A stretch of DNA of 64,000 nt from Streptomyces kanamyceticus (GTDB taxonomy: Bacteria; Actinomycetota; Actinomycetes; Streptomycetales; Streptomycetaceae). Below the pieces are notes generated by a model, which ran no database searches, had not been told where the DNA came from, and saw only the letters and a program-made list of their open reading frames with translations. The translations under genes and the position numbers were made by a program. The first letter of the stretch is position 1; every line of letters starts with the position of its first letter. This document shows, piece by piece, positions 14,222-23,097 of the stretch. The stretch spans positions 3,224,001 through 3,288,000 of the forward strand of contig NZ_CP023699.1 of NCBI RefSeq assembly GCF_008704495.1. Reading direction: 5' to 3'.

Positions 14222-16519
14222 GTGTCGAGCGCACCCGAGCAAGGGGCAGTGCAGGAGGCGCGGGCGAGGGGGCGGGTCACGCCCGAGCGGCCCGCCGCCG
14301 CCCTGAACGGAAGTACGCGCGCCACGGCGCGTCCGGTGCTCGCGCGGCCCGTGTGGCCGGGGACGCCGACCCCGTTGGGCGCCCGCTTCAGGATCGGGCC
14401 CGAGGGGGTCGCGGGCACCAACTTCGCGCTGTGGGCGGGCGGTGCGGAGGCGGTCGAGCTGTGCCTGTTCGACGAGGAGGGGGTCGAGGCGCGGCACGCC
14501 CTGACCGAGCTGACGCACGAGATCTGGCACGGCTTCGTGCCGGACGTGCGTCCGGGCCAGCGGTACGGGTACCGGGTGCACGGCCGCTGGGACCCGTGGA
14601 CGGGCGCCCGCTGGAACCCGGCGAAGCTGCTCCTCGATCCGTACGCACGGGCGGTCGACGCCGGTGCGGGCAACGACTACGGCGTGCTGCCGCCCGAGGT
14701 GTACGGGCACGTGCGCGACTGGCCCGAGCAGCACGTGGCGGACACCGTGCGCGACGACAGGGACTCCGCGCCGTACGTGCCCAAGGGCGTGGTCGTGCAC
14801 GACGACGCGCCGGACGACGAGTGGTCGGACGACCGGCGCCCCAAGACGCCGTGGGCGGACTCGGTCATCTACGAACTGCACGTACGCGGCTTCACCGAGC
14901 GGCATCCGGGGATTCCGGCCGAACTGCGGGGCACGTACGCCGGGTTGGCGCATCCCGCGGCCCTGGAGCACCTCAAGGTGCTGGGGGTGACGGCGGTCGA
15001 GCTGCTGCCCGTGCACCAGTTCGCGCACGAGGACCATCTGCTGCGCAGGGGGCTTCGCAACTACTGGGGCTACAACTCCATCGGCTACTTCGCCCCGCAC
15101 GCGGCGTACGCGGCGTCGGGGACGCGGGGGCAGCAGGTCGGCGAGTTCCGGCGGATGGTGCGGGCGCTGCACGAGGCGGGCATCGAGGTCATCCTCGACG
15201 TGGTCTACAACCACACGGCGGAGGCCGGGGAGCTCGGCCCGATGCTCTCCCTGAAGGGCATCGACAACCGCGGCTACTACCGGCTGCAGTCGGGCGACGC
15301 GCGCCGGTACGCCGATTACACGGGCTGCGGCAACACCCTCCAGGTCGTCCAGCCGCACGTCCTGCGGCTGATCACGGACTCGCTGCGGTACTGGGTGAGC
15401 GAGATGGGAGTGGACGGCTTCCGCTTCGACCTGGCCGCCGCGCTCGCGCGCTCCTTCCACGACGTGGACATGCTGTCGCCGTTCCTCGCGGTGATCGCGC
15501 AGGATCCGGTCCTGCGGCGCGTGAAGCTGATCGCCGAGCCGTGGGACGTGGGTTCGGGGGGCTACCAGGTGGGGTCGTTCCCGCCGCTGTGGACGGAGTG
15601 GAACGACCGGTACCGCAACGCGGTGCGGGACTTCTGGCGGGGCGCGCTCCCTGACGTACGCGATCTCGGCTACCGGCTCTCCGGATCGAGCGACCTGTAC
15701 GCGTGGGGCGGGCGCAGGCCGTACGCGTCGGTCAACTTCGTGACCGCGCACGACGGATTCACGCTGCGGGACCTGGTGTCGTACGAGCGCAAGCACAACG
15801 AGGCCAACGGGGAGGGCAACCAGGACGGGTCCGACGACAACCGCTCCTGGAACTGCGGCACGGAGGGCGAGACCGACGACGAGCGCGTACTGGAGCTGCG
15901 CCGCCGCCAGCTGCGCAACCTGGTGACGACGCTGCTCCTGTCCACCGGCGTGCCGATGCTGGTCGCGGGCGACGAGATGGGCCGCACGCAGGGCGGCTCC
16001 AACAACGCGTACTGCCAGGACAACGAGATCAGCTGGGTCGACTGGACGCTGCGCGACGAGCCCGGCTGGCGTGACCTCTTCGCGCTGACGTCCCGGCTCA
16101 TCGGCCTGCGGCACCGGCATCCGGTGCTGCGCCGCCGCGCGTTCTTCTCCGGCCGTGCCCACTCGGCCGACGGGCTGCGGGACCTGGCGTGGTTCACGAC
16201 GCGCGGCACGGAGATGACGGAGAGCGACTGGTACGCGCCCGCGGCGACGCTCGGCATGTACCTCTCCGGGCGCGACATCCCGAGCCGTGACGCGCGCGGC
16301 GCGCCGATCGTCGACGACAGCTTCCTGGCGATCCTGCACGCGGCGGACCGGCCCACGAGCTTCGTGCTGCCGGGGCCGCCGTGGGCCGATGCGTACGAGG
16401 TGGTCGTGGACACCTCGTACGAGGACCAGGGCGCGGCGCCGGGCACGGTGCACCGGGCGGGCGACGCGGTGACGGTGCCGGGGCGTGCGGTGCTGCTGCT
16501 GCGGGTCCGGAGCGGCTGA
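14222..16519 (+). CDS. glgX: glycogen debranching enzyme GlgX
   Basis: This 765-residue GH13 enzyme hydrolyses the alpha-1,6 branches of phosphorylase-trimmed glycogen. After a 40-residue low-complexity start comes a CBM48 domain (GTNFALWAGGAEAVELCLF), then the catalytic barrel with GVDGFRFDLA (nucleophile Asp403), IAEPWDVG (acid Glu439) and TAHDGFTLRDL. The start is GTG at 14222, 7 bases after GGAGG. It is not in the GlgE locus but 23 kb from it, so its regulation is probably separate. It is divergent from the L,D-transpeptidase pair and is followed by a LysR gene. Confidence 0.94.
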   Translation: MSSAPEQGAVQEARARGRVTPERPAAALNGSTRATARPVLARPVWPGTPTPLGARFRIGPEGVAGTNFALWAGGAEAVELCLFDEEGVEARHALTELTHEIWHGFVPDVRPGQRYGYRVHGRWDPWTGARWNPAKLLLDPYARAVDAGAGNDYGVLPPEVYGHVRDWPEQHVADTVRDDRDSAPYVPKGVVVHDDAPDDEWSDDRRPKTPWADSVIYELHVRGFTERHPGIPAELRGTYAGLAHPAALEHLKVLGVTAVELLPVHQFAHEDHLLRRGLRNYWGYNSIGYFAPHAAYAASGTRGQQVGEFRRMVRALHEAGIEVILDVVYNHTAEAGELGPMLSLKGIDNRGYYRLQSGDARRYADYTGCGNTLQVVQPHVLRLITDSLRYWVSEMGVDGFRFDLAAALARSFHDVDMLSPFLAVIAQDPVLRRVKLIAEPWDVGSGGYQVGSFPPLWTEWNDRYRNAVRDFWRGALPDVRDLGYRLSGSSDLYAWGGRRPYASVNFVTAHDGFTLRDLVSYERKHNEANGEGNQDGSDDNRSWNCGTEGETDDERVLELRRRQLRNLVTTLLLSTGVPMLVAGDEMGRTQGGSNNAYCQDNEISWVDWTLRDEPGWRDLFALTSRLIGLRHRHPVLRRRAFFSGRAHSADGLRDLAWFTTRGTEMTESDWYAPAATLGMYLSGRDIPSRDARGAPIVDDSFLAILHAADRPTSFVLPGPPWADAYEVVVDTSYEDQGAAPGTVHRAGDAVTVPGRAVLLLRVRSG

Positions 16520-16537
16520 TCGGCCTTGGTCCGTACC

Positions 16538-16574
16538 TGAGTCTTGCCCCGGTACCCGTGGCACCCCAAGCTCA
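16538..16574. promoter_or_regulatory. possible LysR autoregulatory site
   Basis: TGAGTCTTG (16538) and CAAGCTCA (ending 16574) form a near-perfect inverted repeat that ends 4 bases before the LysR start codon, with GGTACC in the middle. Confidence 0.35.
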
Positions 16575-16578
16575 CGGT

Positions 16579-17550
16579 ATGGACCTGGAGTTGCGGCACC
16601 TGAAGACGATCCGGGCGATCGCCGACGCGGGCAGCCTGACCAAGGCCGCCACCGCGCTCGGGCTCGCCCAGCCCGCGCTGAGCGCGCAGTTGAAGCGGAT
16701 CGAGCGGGCCCTTGGCGGGGAGCTGTTCGAACGGGGGCGGCACGGGGTGCGGGCCACCGCGCTCGGTGAGTTCGTGCTGGCCAGGGCACGGGTCGTGCTG
16801 CCCGCCGTCAGCGGCCTTCGGGAGGAGGCGCAGCGGTTCGCGCAGACCTGGCAGGGCGGGGCGGGGTTCCGGCTCGGCGGTACGCACGGGCCGCTCTTCG
16901 GGGGCCTGGTGGACCGGCTCGCCACCGCGCACCCCGGGGTGCCGGTGACGACCCACACCACCTGGTCCGAGCGGGAGATCGCGGCGCGCACGGCCGACGG
17001 GCGCCTGGACTTCGCCCTGGTCGGCACGTGCGGGGCGAGCGCGCCGCCGGAGAGCGAGCTCCTGGTCTGGCGCGAGGTGGCCCGCGACCCCGTCTTCGTC
17101 ATGCTGCCGACCGGGCATCCGCTGGCGGGCGGGCAGGAGATCGACCTGGCGCTGCTCGCGGACGAGTCGTGGACGGACGTGCCGGGGGACGGGTGCTTCG
17201 CGGACTGCTTCAGCGCGGCGTGCGCGCGCGCCGGTTTCACCCCGTCGCGGGTGTACGAGACGGACGTCGCGTCCTGCGTCCACCTGGTCCAGGTGGGCAG
17301 GGCGGTGGGTCTGTGCAGGGCGACGTTCCCGCCGACGCCCGGCATGGTGACCCGCCCCCTCGCGGGGGCTCCGCTCTACTGGCGCCACCTGCTCGGCTGG
17401 CATCCGGCGGCGCCCGCGCACGACACGGCGGCGGCGGTGTTCGCGCAGGCGCGGGGGGCGCATGCGGATGCGGTGGCGCGCAGCGAAAGCTATACGGCTT
17501 GGCTGGCGGCTCCTTCTCCGCCGCTTCCTCGGCGTCGGCCCTCCCTGTAG
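16579..17550 (+). CDS. LysR-family transcriptional regulator
   Basis: This 323-residue protein starts at ATG 16579 (MDLELRHLKTIRAIADAGSL). The winged helix covers residues 1-60, with AATALGLAQPALSAQLKRIE as recognition region, and the rest is a periplasmic-binding-like effector domain (LVDRLATAHPGVPVTTHT, DFALVGTCG). No ribosome site precedes the ATG, so a leaderless message is possible. It lies downstream of glgX on the same strand by 60 bases but has a dyad just before it, so it is probably separately controlled. Target and ligand unknown; the protease gene downstream is a candidate target. Confidence 0.87.
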   Translation: MDLELRHLKTIRAIADAGSLTKAATALGLAQPALSAQLKRIERALGGELFERGRHGVRATALGEFVLARARVVLPAVSGLREEAQRFAQTWQGGAGFRLGGTHGPLFGGLVDRLATAHPGVPVTTHTTWSEREIAARTADGRLDFALVGTCGASAPPESELLVWREVARDPVFVMLPTGHPLAGGQEIDLALLADESWTDVPGDGCFADCFSAACARAGFTPSRVYETDVASCVHLVQVGRAVGLCRATFPPTPGMVTRPLAGAPLYWRHLLGWHPAAPAHDTAAAVFAQARGAHADAVARSESYTAWLAAPSPPLPRRRPSL

Positions 17551-17675
17551 GAGCACCGGGCCCGCCGGTTCGATACGGATTCCTTCCCGCCCGCCCACCC
17601 GTATCTCCGCACCGGGCGTGGCCAGTTGGGCCTTCGGTGGGGCCCACGCGCATCCATAACGTCACCCACGGGGGG

Positions 17676-17702
17676 CAACTGACAGCTCCCCCACGGCAGT
17701 TG
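17676..17702. promoter_or_regulatory. CAACTG inverted repeat upstream of the streptogrisin gene
   Basis: CAACTG (17676) and CAGTTG (17697) are separated by 15 bases, about 75 bases before the protease start. It may be an operator for the protease gene. Confidence 0.35.
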
Positions 17703-17776
17703 AGAGTTCTACGGTGTGGGCCATCCCCTCCCCTCCCCACCCCTCCCCGTCCGCCCCCATCGAGGAGACCTCCCGT

Positions 17777-19153
17777 ATGCGCCCCACCCCACACAGACGC
17801 CTCGCCGCCACCTGTGCCGCCGTCGCCGCGGCCGGTGCGCTGGCCCTTGCCGGGCTGCCCGGCAGCGCGGCCGCCCAGGCCGATCCGTCCGCCACGTCCC
17901 CGACGACCCTTTCCCCTGCCGAGACAGCATCCGTCGCCAGGACATCGCCCGGCGTCCTGACGGCGATGCAACGCGATCTCGGACTCACGTCGGCGCAGGC
18001 CAAGGCCCGTTTGGTCAACGAGGCCGAGGCCGGCGCCGACGCGGGCGTGCTGCGCGGCGCACTCGGCCGTAACTTCGCGGGCGCCTGGGTGGGCGGCGCC
18101 ACTTCGGCGACGCTCACCGTCGCCACCACCGACGCCTCCGACGTCCCCGCGATCGAGGCACGGGGCGCGAAGGCCCAGGTCGTGGACCACTCGGTGGCCC
18201 AACTCGACGCCGCCAAGGGTCAGTTGGACCGCGCCGCGAAGAGGACGGCCACGCGCGACGCACCCGTCTGGTACGTCGACGTGCGCTCCAACGCGGTGGT
18301 CGTACGCGCCGTGCACACCGCGGCGGCGAAGCACCTGGTCACCGCGGCCGGCGTCGGATCCTCGCTCGTACGCGTGGAGCGGACCACGGAGCGGCCGCGC
18401 CCGCTGTACGACCTGGTGGGCGGCGAGGCGTACTACATGGGTGGCGGCCGGTGCTCCATCGGCTTCCCCGTCACCAAGGGCACCCAGCAGGGCTTCGCCA
18501 CGGCGGGCCACTGCGGGCGCGCTGGCACCGCGACCAGCGGCTACAACCAGGTGGCCCAGGGCACGTTCCAAGCCTCCATCTTCCCCGGCAAGGACATGGC
18601 CTGGGTCGCCGTCAACTCCCAGTGGACCGCCACCCCGTACGTGAAGGGCCAGGGCGGGCAACGGGTCGGCGTCGGGGGCTCCACGCAGTCCCCGGTGGGT
18701 GCGTCGATCTGCCGTTCCGGCTCCACTACGGGGTGGCACTGCGGCACCATCTCGCAGCACAACACCAGCGTCACCTACCCCGAGGGCACGATCAGCGGTG
18801 TGACCAGGACGACGGTCTGCGCCGAGCCCGGCGACTCGGGCGGCTCCTTCATCTCCGGGAGCCAGGCGCAGGGCGTCACGTCGGGCGGCTCGGGCAACTG
18901 CTCCAGCGGCGGGACGACGTTCCACCAGCCGATCAATCCGCTGCTGCAGCAGTATGGGTTGACCCTGAAGACCACGGGGGGTGGGGGCGACCCCGATCCC
19001 GGTGAGCCCGGGGGGACGTGGGCCGCGGGTAAGGTGTACGCGGCGGGTGACTCCGTGACGTACGGCGGGTCGACGTACCGGTGCCTGCAGCCGCATCAAG
19101 CGCAGCCGGGCTGGGAGCCGCCGAATACGCCCGCGCTATGGGAAGCCGTCTGA
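17777..19153 (+). CDS. streptogrisin C-like secreted serine protease with chitin-binding domain
   Basis: The protein has 458 residues. A Sec signal peptide (to about SAAAQA, residue 35) is followed by a propeptide of about 165 residues that acts as folding chaperone, then a chymotrypsin-fold S1E protease. The catalytic triad is visible in TAGHCG, DMAWV and GDSGGS (Ser354). After a Gly/Pro linker, the last 50 residues are a chitin-binding domain (TWAAGKVYAAGDSVTYGG, YRCLQPHQA, LWEAV). The order and length match streptogrisin C. It is exported and probably feeds on or near chitinous material. The start at 17777 follows GAGGAG. Confidence 0.93.
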   Translation: MRPTPHRRLAATCAAVAAAGALALAGLPGSAAAQADPSATSPTTLSPAETASVARTSPGVLTAMQRDLGLTSAQAKARLVNEAEAGADAGVLRGALGRNFAGAWVGGATSATLTVATTDASDVPAIEARGAKAQVVDHSVAQLDAAKGQLDRAAKRTATRDAPVWYVDVRSNAVVVRAVHTAAAKHLVTAAGVGSSLVRVERTTERPRPLYDLVGGEAYYMGGGRCSIGFPVTKGTQQGFATAGHCGRAGTATSGYNQVAQGTFQASIFPGKDMAWVAVNSQWTATPYVKGQGGQRVGVGGSTQSPVGASICRSGSTTGWHCGTISQHNTSVTYPEGTISGVTRTTVCAEPGDSGGSFISGSQAQGVTSGGSGNCSSGGTTFHQPINPLLQQYGLTLKTTGGGGDPDPGEPGGTWAAGKVYAAGDSVTYGGSTYRCLQPHQAQPGWEPPNTPALWEAV

Positions 19154-19168
19154 ACGCGCGGGCGCGTC

Positions 19169-19218
19169 GTGGCTTGTCGCGCAGTTCCCCGCGCCCCTAA
19201 CGGGCCCCTGCGGGGCCC
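19169..19218. repeat. GCGCAGTTCCCC repeat with terminator hairpin between convergent genes
   Basis: The stretch contains GCGCAGTTCCCCGCGCCCCT, the same 20 bases seen at 32141, followed by the hairpin GGGCCCC-TGC-GGGGCCC (19202-19218). It lies between the convergent protease and response-regulator genes and can end both transcripts. Confidence 0.65.
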
Positions 19219-19233
19219 TGACGAAGCCCCGCC

Positions 19234-19866
19234 TCAGCCCAGAATTCCCCTGCTATAAGCCGTAGCCACCGCCGCCGCCCGGTCCTTGACGCCCAACTTG
19301 CCGTAGATGTGGGTGAGGTGCGTCTTGACCGTGGCCTCGCTGATGAAGAGTTCGACGGCGATCGCACGGTTCGACGTGCCCTTGGCGACGAGCGCGAGCA
19401 CTTCCCTCTCCCGGGAGCTCAGCGGCTCGTTGCCGGGGGCACGTACGCGTGAGACGAGCCGGGACGCGACGGCGGGCGACAGGACGGTGCGGCCCTCGGC
19501 GGCGGCGCGGACCGCGGTGAACAGCTCCTCGCGGGGGGCGTCCTTGAGGAGGTAGCCGGTGGCGCCCGCCTCGATCGCGGGGAGCGTGTCGGAGTCCGTG
19601 TCGTACGTGGTGAGGACGAGGACCCGGGCGCGGGCGCCGCGCCGGGTGAGTTCGGTGATCGCGTCGACGCCGCTGCCGCCGGGCATGCGCAGGTCCATCA
19701 GGACGACGTCCGGGTCGAGTTCGGCGGTCAGGGCCACGGCCTCGACGCCGTCGGACGCCTCGCCGAGCACCTCGAAGCCGGGGGCCGACCGGAACATGCC
19801 GCGCAGGCCGTCGCGGACGACGGGGTGGTCGTCGACGATGAGGAGAGTGATCACTTCAGTGCTCAT
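19234..19866 (-). CDS. LuxR/NarL-family response regulator
   Basis: The 210 residues comprise a receiver domain (residues 1-125), with acidic pocket VDD at 11-13 and phosphorylated Asp58 in LMDLRMPGG, and a C-terminal LuxR helix-turn-helix (SSREREVLALVAKGTSNRAI). The gene overlaps the 3' end of the histidine kinase gene by 11 bases, so the two are translated together. It probably controls the ABC exporter genes upstream in the same operon, as in other exporter-linked two-component pairs. Confidence 0.93.
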   Translation of the reverse strand: MSTEVITLLIVDDHPVVRDGLRGMFRSAPGFEVLGEASDGVEAVALTAELDPDVVLMDLRMPGGSGVDAITELTRRGARARVLVLTTYDTDSDTLPAIEAGATGYLLKDAPREELFTAVRAAAEGRTVLSPAVASRLVSRVRAPGNEPLSSREREVLALVAKGTSNRAIAVELFISEATVKTHLTHIYGKLGVKDRAAAVATAYSRGILG

Positions 19867-21154
19867 GGCGGACCAACGGTACGCGAGCGGACACCGCGGT
19901 GCCCCCGCCGGGTTCGGACTCCACGGTGAGGGCTCCGGCGATGCGTTCGGCGCGGGCCCGCATGCCGTCGAGGCCGAAGCCGCCGCTGCCGGTGCGCGCC
20001 ACGGTGGCGAGCGGGTCGAAGCCGCGCCCGTCGTCGCGGACGTCCAGGGTGACCTCGTCGCCCATGAAGGAGAGGGTGACGCCGACGCGGGTGGCGTCGG
20101 CGTGCCTCGCGGTGTTGGACAGGGCCTCCTGGACGATGCGCAGCAAGGTCGCCTCGATCTCGTCGTGGAGGTCTTCGGCGGTGCCGGTGACCGTGAAGTC
20201 GGCGCGCGTCCCGGTGCGTTCGGCCCATTCGGCGACCGTCTTCTTCAGCGCTTCGGGGAGCCTGTCGTACTCCAGGGGCGCGGGCGAGAGGTTGTGGACG
20301 GAGCGGCGGGCCTCGCCCAGGCTGTGCCGGGCGAGATCGGCGGCGCGGCCCAGATGTTCGCGGGCCAGCTCCTGGTCGGTGGCGCCCGCGACGACCTGGA
20401 GCTGGGCGATGATGCCGGTCAGGCCCTGCGCGATGGTGTCGTGGATCTCGGCGGCGAGCCTGCGCCGTTCGTCGGCGACGCCCGCCTCGCGTGCTTGCAG
20501 GAGGAGTTGGGCGTGCAGGGCGACGTTCTCGTCCATGGACTCCTGGAGCGCGGTGTTGGTGCGCTCCAGTTCCTTGATGGTGGCGGCCTGCACGCGGGCC
20601 CGCTCGTCCTCCTGCTCGGCGAGGTGGGCGAAGATGCTGAGCAGGACGATGTTGACCGCGAAGAGCGCGCCGAAGACGCCCCAGCCCGCGCTGTTGTCCG
20701 GCGGCAGACCGCCGGACTGGGAGCCCGCCATGATGATCGCGGTGGCGAAGAGGCCGGGTTTGACCAGGCGGGGCGAGAGCAGCCGCTCGGCGCCGAAGTA
20801 GCCGACGACGGCGTAGAACGCGAAGAACGGGTTGAGCCAGGTCAGGACGAAGGCGAAGGTCCAGCGCACGGCGTAGTAGAAGCTGCCCGCGGCGCTGGGG
20901 TCCGGGCGGGTGCGAGCCGCCCGGCCCCACCACAGCTGGAGCACGAGCGCCGCGGCGACCACGCCCCCGGCCACGTACCAGTCGACGGCGGTCATGCCGA
21001 CCACCCGGCTGGTGCCGAGCGACATCAGGGTGCCGAAGCAGAGCAGGCCGTAGGGGCCCCAGCGGTTGAACAGTCCCCAGCGCTGTTCGACCGTCGTCGC
21101 GGCGTCCGCCGTGGTCGGGTTCATGTGCCAAGTGTCGGCCATCGGCCAGGCCAC
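19856..21154 (-). CDS. HisKA_3-type membrane sensor histidine kinase
   Basis: The protein has 432 residues from GTG 21154, which follows GGGAGGGA; other starts at 21175, 21142 and 21124 are possible. The first 170 residues form about five membrane helices with almost no extracellular domain, the pattern of intramembrane-sensing kinases. A coiled segment (residues about 175-215) leads to the dimerisation motif RRRLAAEIHDTIAQG with phospho-acceptor His238, then an ATPase domain with EALSNTARHADA and DDGRGFDP. It pairs with the downstream response regulator and is linked to an ABC-2 exporter. The stimulus is likely a membrane-active compound or the exporter itself, by analogy. Confidence 0.9.
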   Translation of the reverse strand: MAWPMADTWHMNPTTADAATTVEQRWGLFNRWGPYGLLCFGTLMSLGTSRVVGMTAVDWYVAGGVVAAALVLQLWWGRAARTRPDPSAAGSFYYAVRWTFAFVLTWLNPFFAFYAVVGYFGAERLLSPRLVKPGLFATAIIMAGSQSGGLPPDNSAGWGVFGALFAVNIVLLSIFAHLAEQEDERARVQAATIKELERTNTALQESMDENVALHAQLLLQAREAGVADERRRLAAEIHDTIAQGLTGIIAQLQVVAGATDQELAREHLGRAADLARHSLGEARRSVHNLSPAPLEYDRLPEALKKTVAEWAERTGTRADFTVTGTAEDLHDEIEATLLRIVQEALSNTARHADATRVGVTLSFMGDEVTLDVRDDGRGFDPLATVARTGSGGFGLDGMRARAERIAGALTVESEPGGGTAVSARVPLVRHEH

Positions 21155-21171
21155 GGCGGGGTCCCTCCCGC

Positions 21172-21954
21172 TCACTCCCACCGGAACCAGCGCGCGGCCC
21201 CCGCCGACAGGAGCACCGTCCACGCGAGCAGGACGCCGAGGTGGCCGAGGCTCGGCCAGTCGCCGTCCGCCGCGTCGCCCAGGGCCTGCGCGGCGGCGCC
21301 GAGCGGGGCGAGCTCCACGATGCGGGCGAGCATGTCGGGCATCGCCTGGACCGGCAGCCAGACGCCCGCGCTGAACATCATCGGGAAGAAGACGGCGGAG
21401 CCGATGGCGGTGGCGGCCTTCGTGGTGGGGGCGAGCGCGGAGACCACGGCGCCCAGGGAGAGTCCGCACAGGATGGCGAGGAGCAGCGCCAGGCCGTACC
21501 CGAAGGCCTGGCGCGGCAGCGTCACGTCGAAGACGAGGCGCCCCACGGTCAGCGAGAGCAGGGCGGAGACGAGGGTCGCGGTGCCGAAGATGCCCATCTG
21601 CGCGCCGAGCACGGCGGAGGGGCGCACCGGGGTCGCGGACATCCGGCGCAGGATGCCGCGCTCGCGGTAGCCGGTGACGAGCGGCGGCATGGCCTGGAGC
21701 CCCGCCATGATCAGCGAGAGCAGCACGGTGACGGGGACGTACGCGTCGACGAGGCGATTCCCGCCGAGCGAGGCGTTGGTCTCGCGGAAGGAGGGGATGG
21801 AGCCGAGGATCACCAGGAGCAGGGTGGGGAACGCCATGATCCAGAAGACGGCGCCCGGTTCGCGGCGGAAGAGCCGCAGCTCGGCCCTGAGGACGGCCGA
21901 CGAGGCCTTGGGCCTGGTGGCGGCGTGCGGTGCGGCGACGGCGGTGCTCGTCAT
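21172..21954 (-). CDS. ABC-2 type exporter permease
   Basis: This 260-residue integral membrane protein has six helices (for example GAVFWIMAFPTLLLVILGS and AFGYGLALLLAILCGLSL) and the ABC-2 signature region GSAVFFPMMFSAGVWLP. The start ATG at 21954 overlaps the stop of the ATPase gene (ATGA), so it is made with the ATPase at fixed ratio. Together they export a drug-like or lipid substrate; which one is not shown by sequence. The histidine kinase gene follows 17 bases downstream. Confidence 0.9.
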   Translation of the reverse strand: MTSTAVAAPHAATRPKASSAVLRAELRLFRREPGAVFWIMAFPTLLLVILGSIPSFRETNASLGGNRLVDAYVPVTVLLSLIMAGLQAMPPLVTGYRERGILRRMSATPVRPSAVLGAQMGIFGTATLVSALLSLTVGRLVFDVTLPRQAFGYGLALLLAILCGLSLGAVVSALAPTTKAATAIGSAVFFPMMFSAGVWLPVQAMPDMLARIVELAPLGAAAQALGDAADGDWPSLGHLGVLLAWTVLLSAGAARWFRWE

Positions 21955-22853
21955 GCCGATGCTCCCGTCAGGTCGAGGAACGCGTCGTCCAACGTGGCGT
22001 CGGAGACCCGGAGTTGGTGGGCGGTGATGCGGTGCCTGGCGAGCAGCGTGATGGCCGCGTCGACGGTCTCGTCGGTGCCGTTCAGGGTGTAGCGGCCGTC
22101 GCGGTGCTCGACGGAGGTGACCGCGGGCAGCGCCGCGAGCACGCGCTCGTCGAGCGGCGCGGACGGCGTGAACGACATGACCGTGGAGTTCGCGGCCCTG
22201 CTGATCAGGCCCGCCGGGGAGTCGAGGGCGGCGACCCGGCCCTTGTCGATGACCGCGATGCGGTCGCAGAGGCGCTGGGCCTCCTCCATGAAGTGGGTGA
22301 CGAGCAGGACGGTGACGCCGCTGTCGCGTACGTCCTCGATGAGTTCCCAGGTGTCGCGGCGGGCGCGCGGGTCGAGCCCGGTGGTCAGTTCGTCCAGGAC
22401 GACGACCTTGGGGTTGCCGATGAGGGCGAGCGCGATGAACAGGCGCTGCTTCTGGCCCCCGGAGAGCTTGCCGAAGCGGCTGTCGAGCTTGTCGGTCAGG
22501 CGCAGGCGCTCGGCGAGCGGCCGCCAGTCGGCGGGGTTCGGGTAGAACGCGGCGTACAGCTCCAGTGCCTCGCGCACGGTCAGCTTCGGCTGGAGCTCGC
22601 TCTCCTGGAGCTGCGCGCCGAGGATGCGGGTGAGGCGTTCGTGGTCGGCGACCGGGTCGAGCCCCGCGACGCGGACCAGGCCCGAGTCGGGGGTGCGCAG
22701 GCCCTCCACGCACTCGACGGTGGTGGTCTTGCCCGCGCCGTTCGGTCCGAGGATGCCGAAGATCTCGCCCTCCTCCACGGCGAAGGAGACGCCGTCGACG
22801 ACGGTGCGGCCGCCGTAGGCCTTCTGCAGGTCGTGCACTTCGATGAGGGGCAT
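21951..22853 (-). CDS. ABC transporter ATP-binding protein (DrrA-like)
   Basis: The 300 residues from ATG 22853 (MPLIEVHDLQKAYGG) contain Walker A GPNGAGKTTT, Q-loop ESELQPKL, signature KLSGGQKQRL, Walker B VVVLDELTTGLDP and H-loop LLVTHFMEEA. The family is the ABC-2 exporter group that includes DrrA. An in-frame start at 22913 would add 20 residues of non-conserved sequence. First gene of the exporter-kinase-regulator operon; the gap to the divergent exporter at 23098 holds a palindrome and a tandem repeat that may be the operator. Confidence 0.92.
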   Translation of the reverse strand: MPLIEVHDLQKAYGGRTVVDGVSFAVEEGEIFGILGPNGAGKTTTVECVEGLRTPDSGLVRVAGLDPVADHERLTRILGAQLQESELQPKLTVREALELYAAFYPNPADWRPLAERLRLTDKLDSRFGKLSGGQKQRLFIALALIGNPKVVVLDELTTGLDPRARRDTWELIEDVRDSGVTVLLVTHFMEEAQRLCDRIAVIDKGRVAALDSPAGLISRAANSTVMSFTPSAPLDERVLAALPAVTSVEHRDGRYTLNGTDETVDAAITLLARHRITAHQLRVSDATLDDAFLDLTGASA

Positions 22854-22910
22854 GTGTCGAGAATCGCGGGTGGGCGGGGGTGCGGGCATCGCCCATCGCG
22901 CTCGAAGGGC

Positions 22911-22965
22911 CATCAGCCGATCGGTTGATGGGGGCGTACGACTCGGCGGCTGATGGGGGCGTACG
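22911..22965. promoter_or_regulatory. palindrome and 25-base tandem repeat between divergent exporter operons
   Basis: CATCAGCC-GATC-GGTTGATG (22911-22930) is a dyad with one mismatch. TGATGGGGGCGTACG occurs at 22926 and again at 22951, a 25-base period. It is upstream of both the ABC-2/two-component operon and the heterodimeric exporter, so it could bind the response regulator. Confidence 0.5.
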
Positions 22966-23097
22966 CCCGGCGGCCGACGGCCTACGGCACCGGGTTCGGC
23001 GGCCCGGTCCCGACTCCGGACCCAGGTCCAGCGGAGGAAGCGGGTCGGACCGAAACTCGGTGGGCTCTGTCAGTGGCGATCCGTAGGCTCGCTCCTG

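Noticed and set aside
12929..16789. Minus-strand open frame of about 1286 codons opposite glgX
   Set aside because: It is in another frame from the real L,D-transpeptidase and antisense to glgX, with Arg/Pro-rich composition.
19234..22853. A lantibiotic or other biosynthetic cluster around the exporter and two-component genes
   Set aside because: No precursor peptide, modification enzyme or synthase gene is nearby; it is only an exporter with its regulators.
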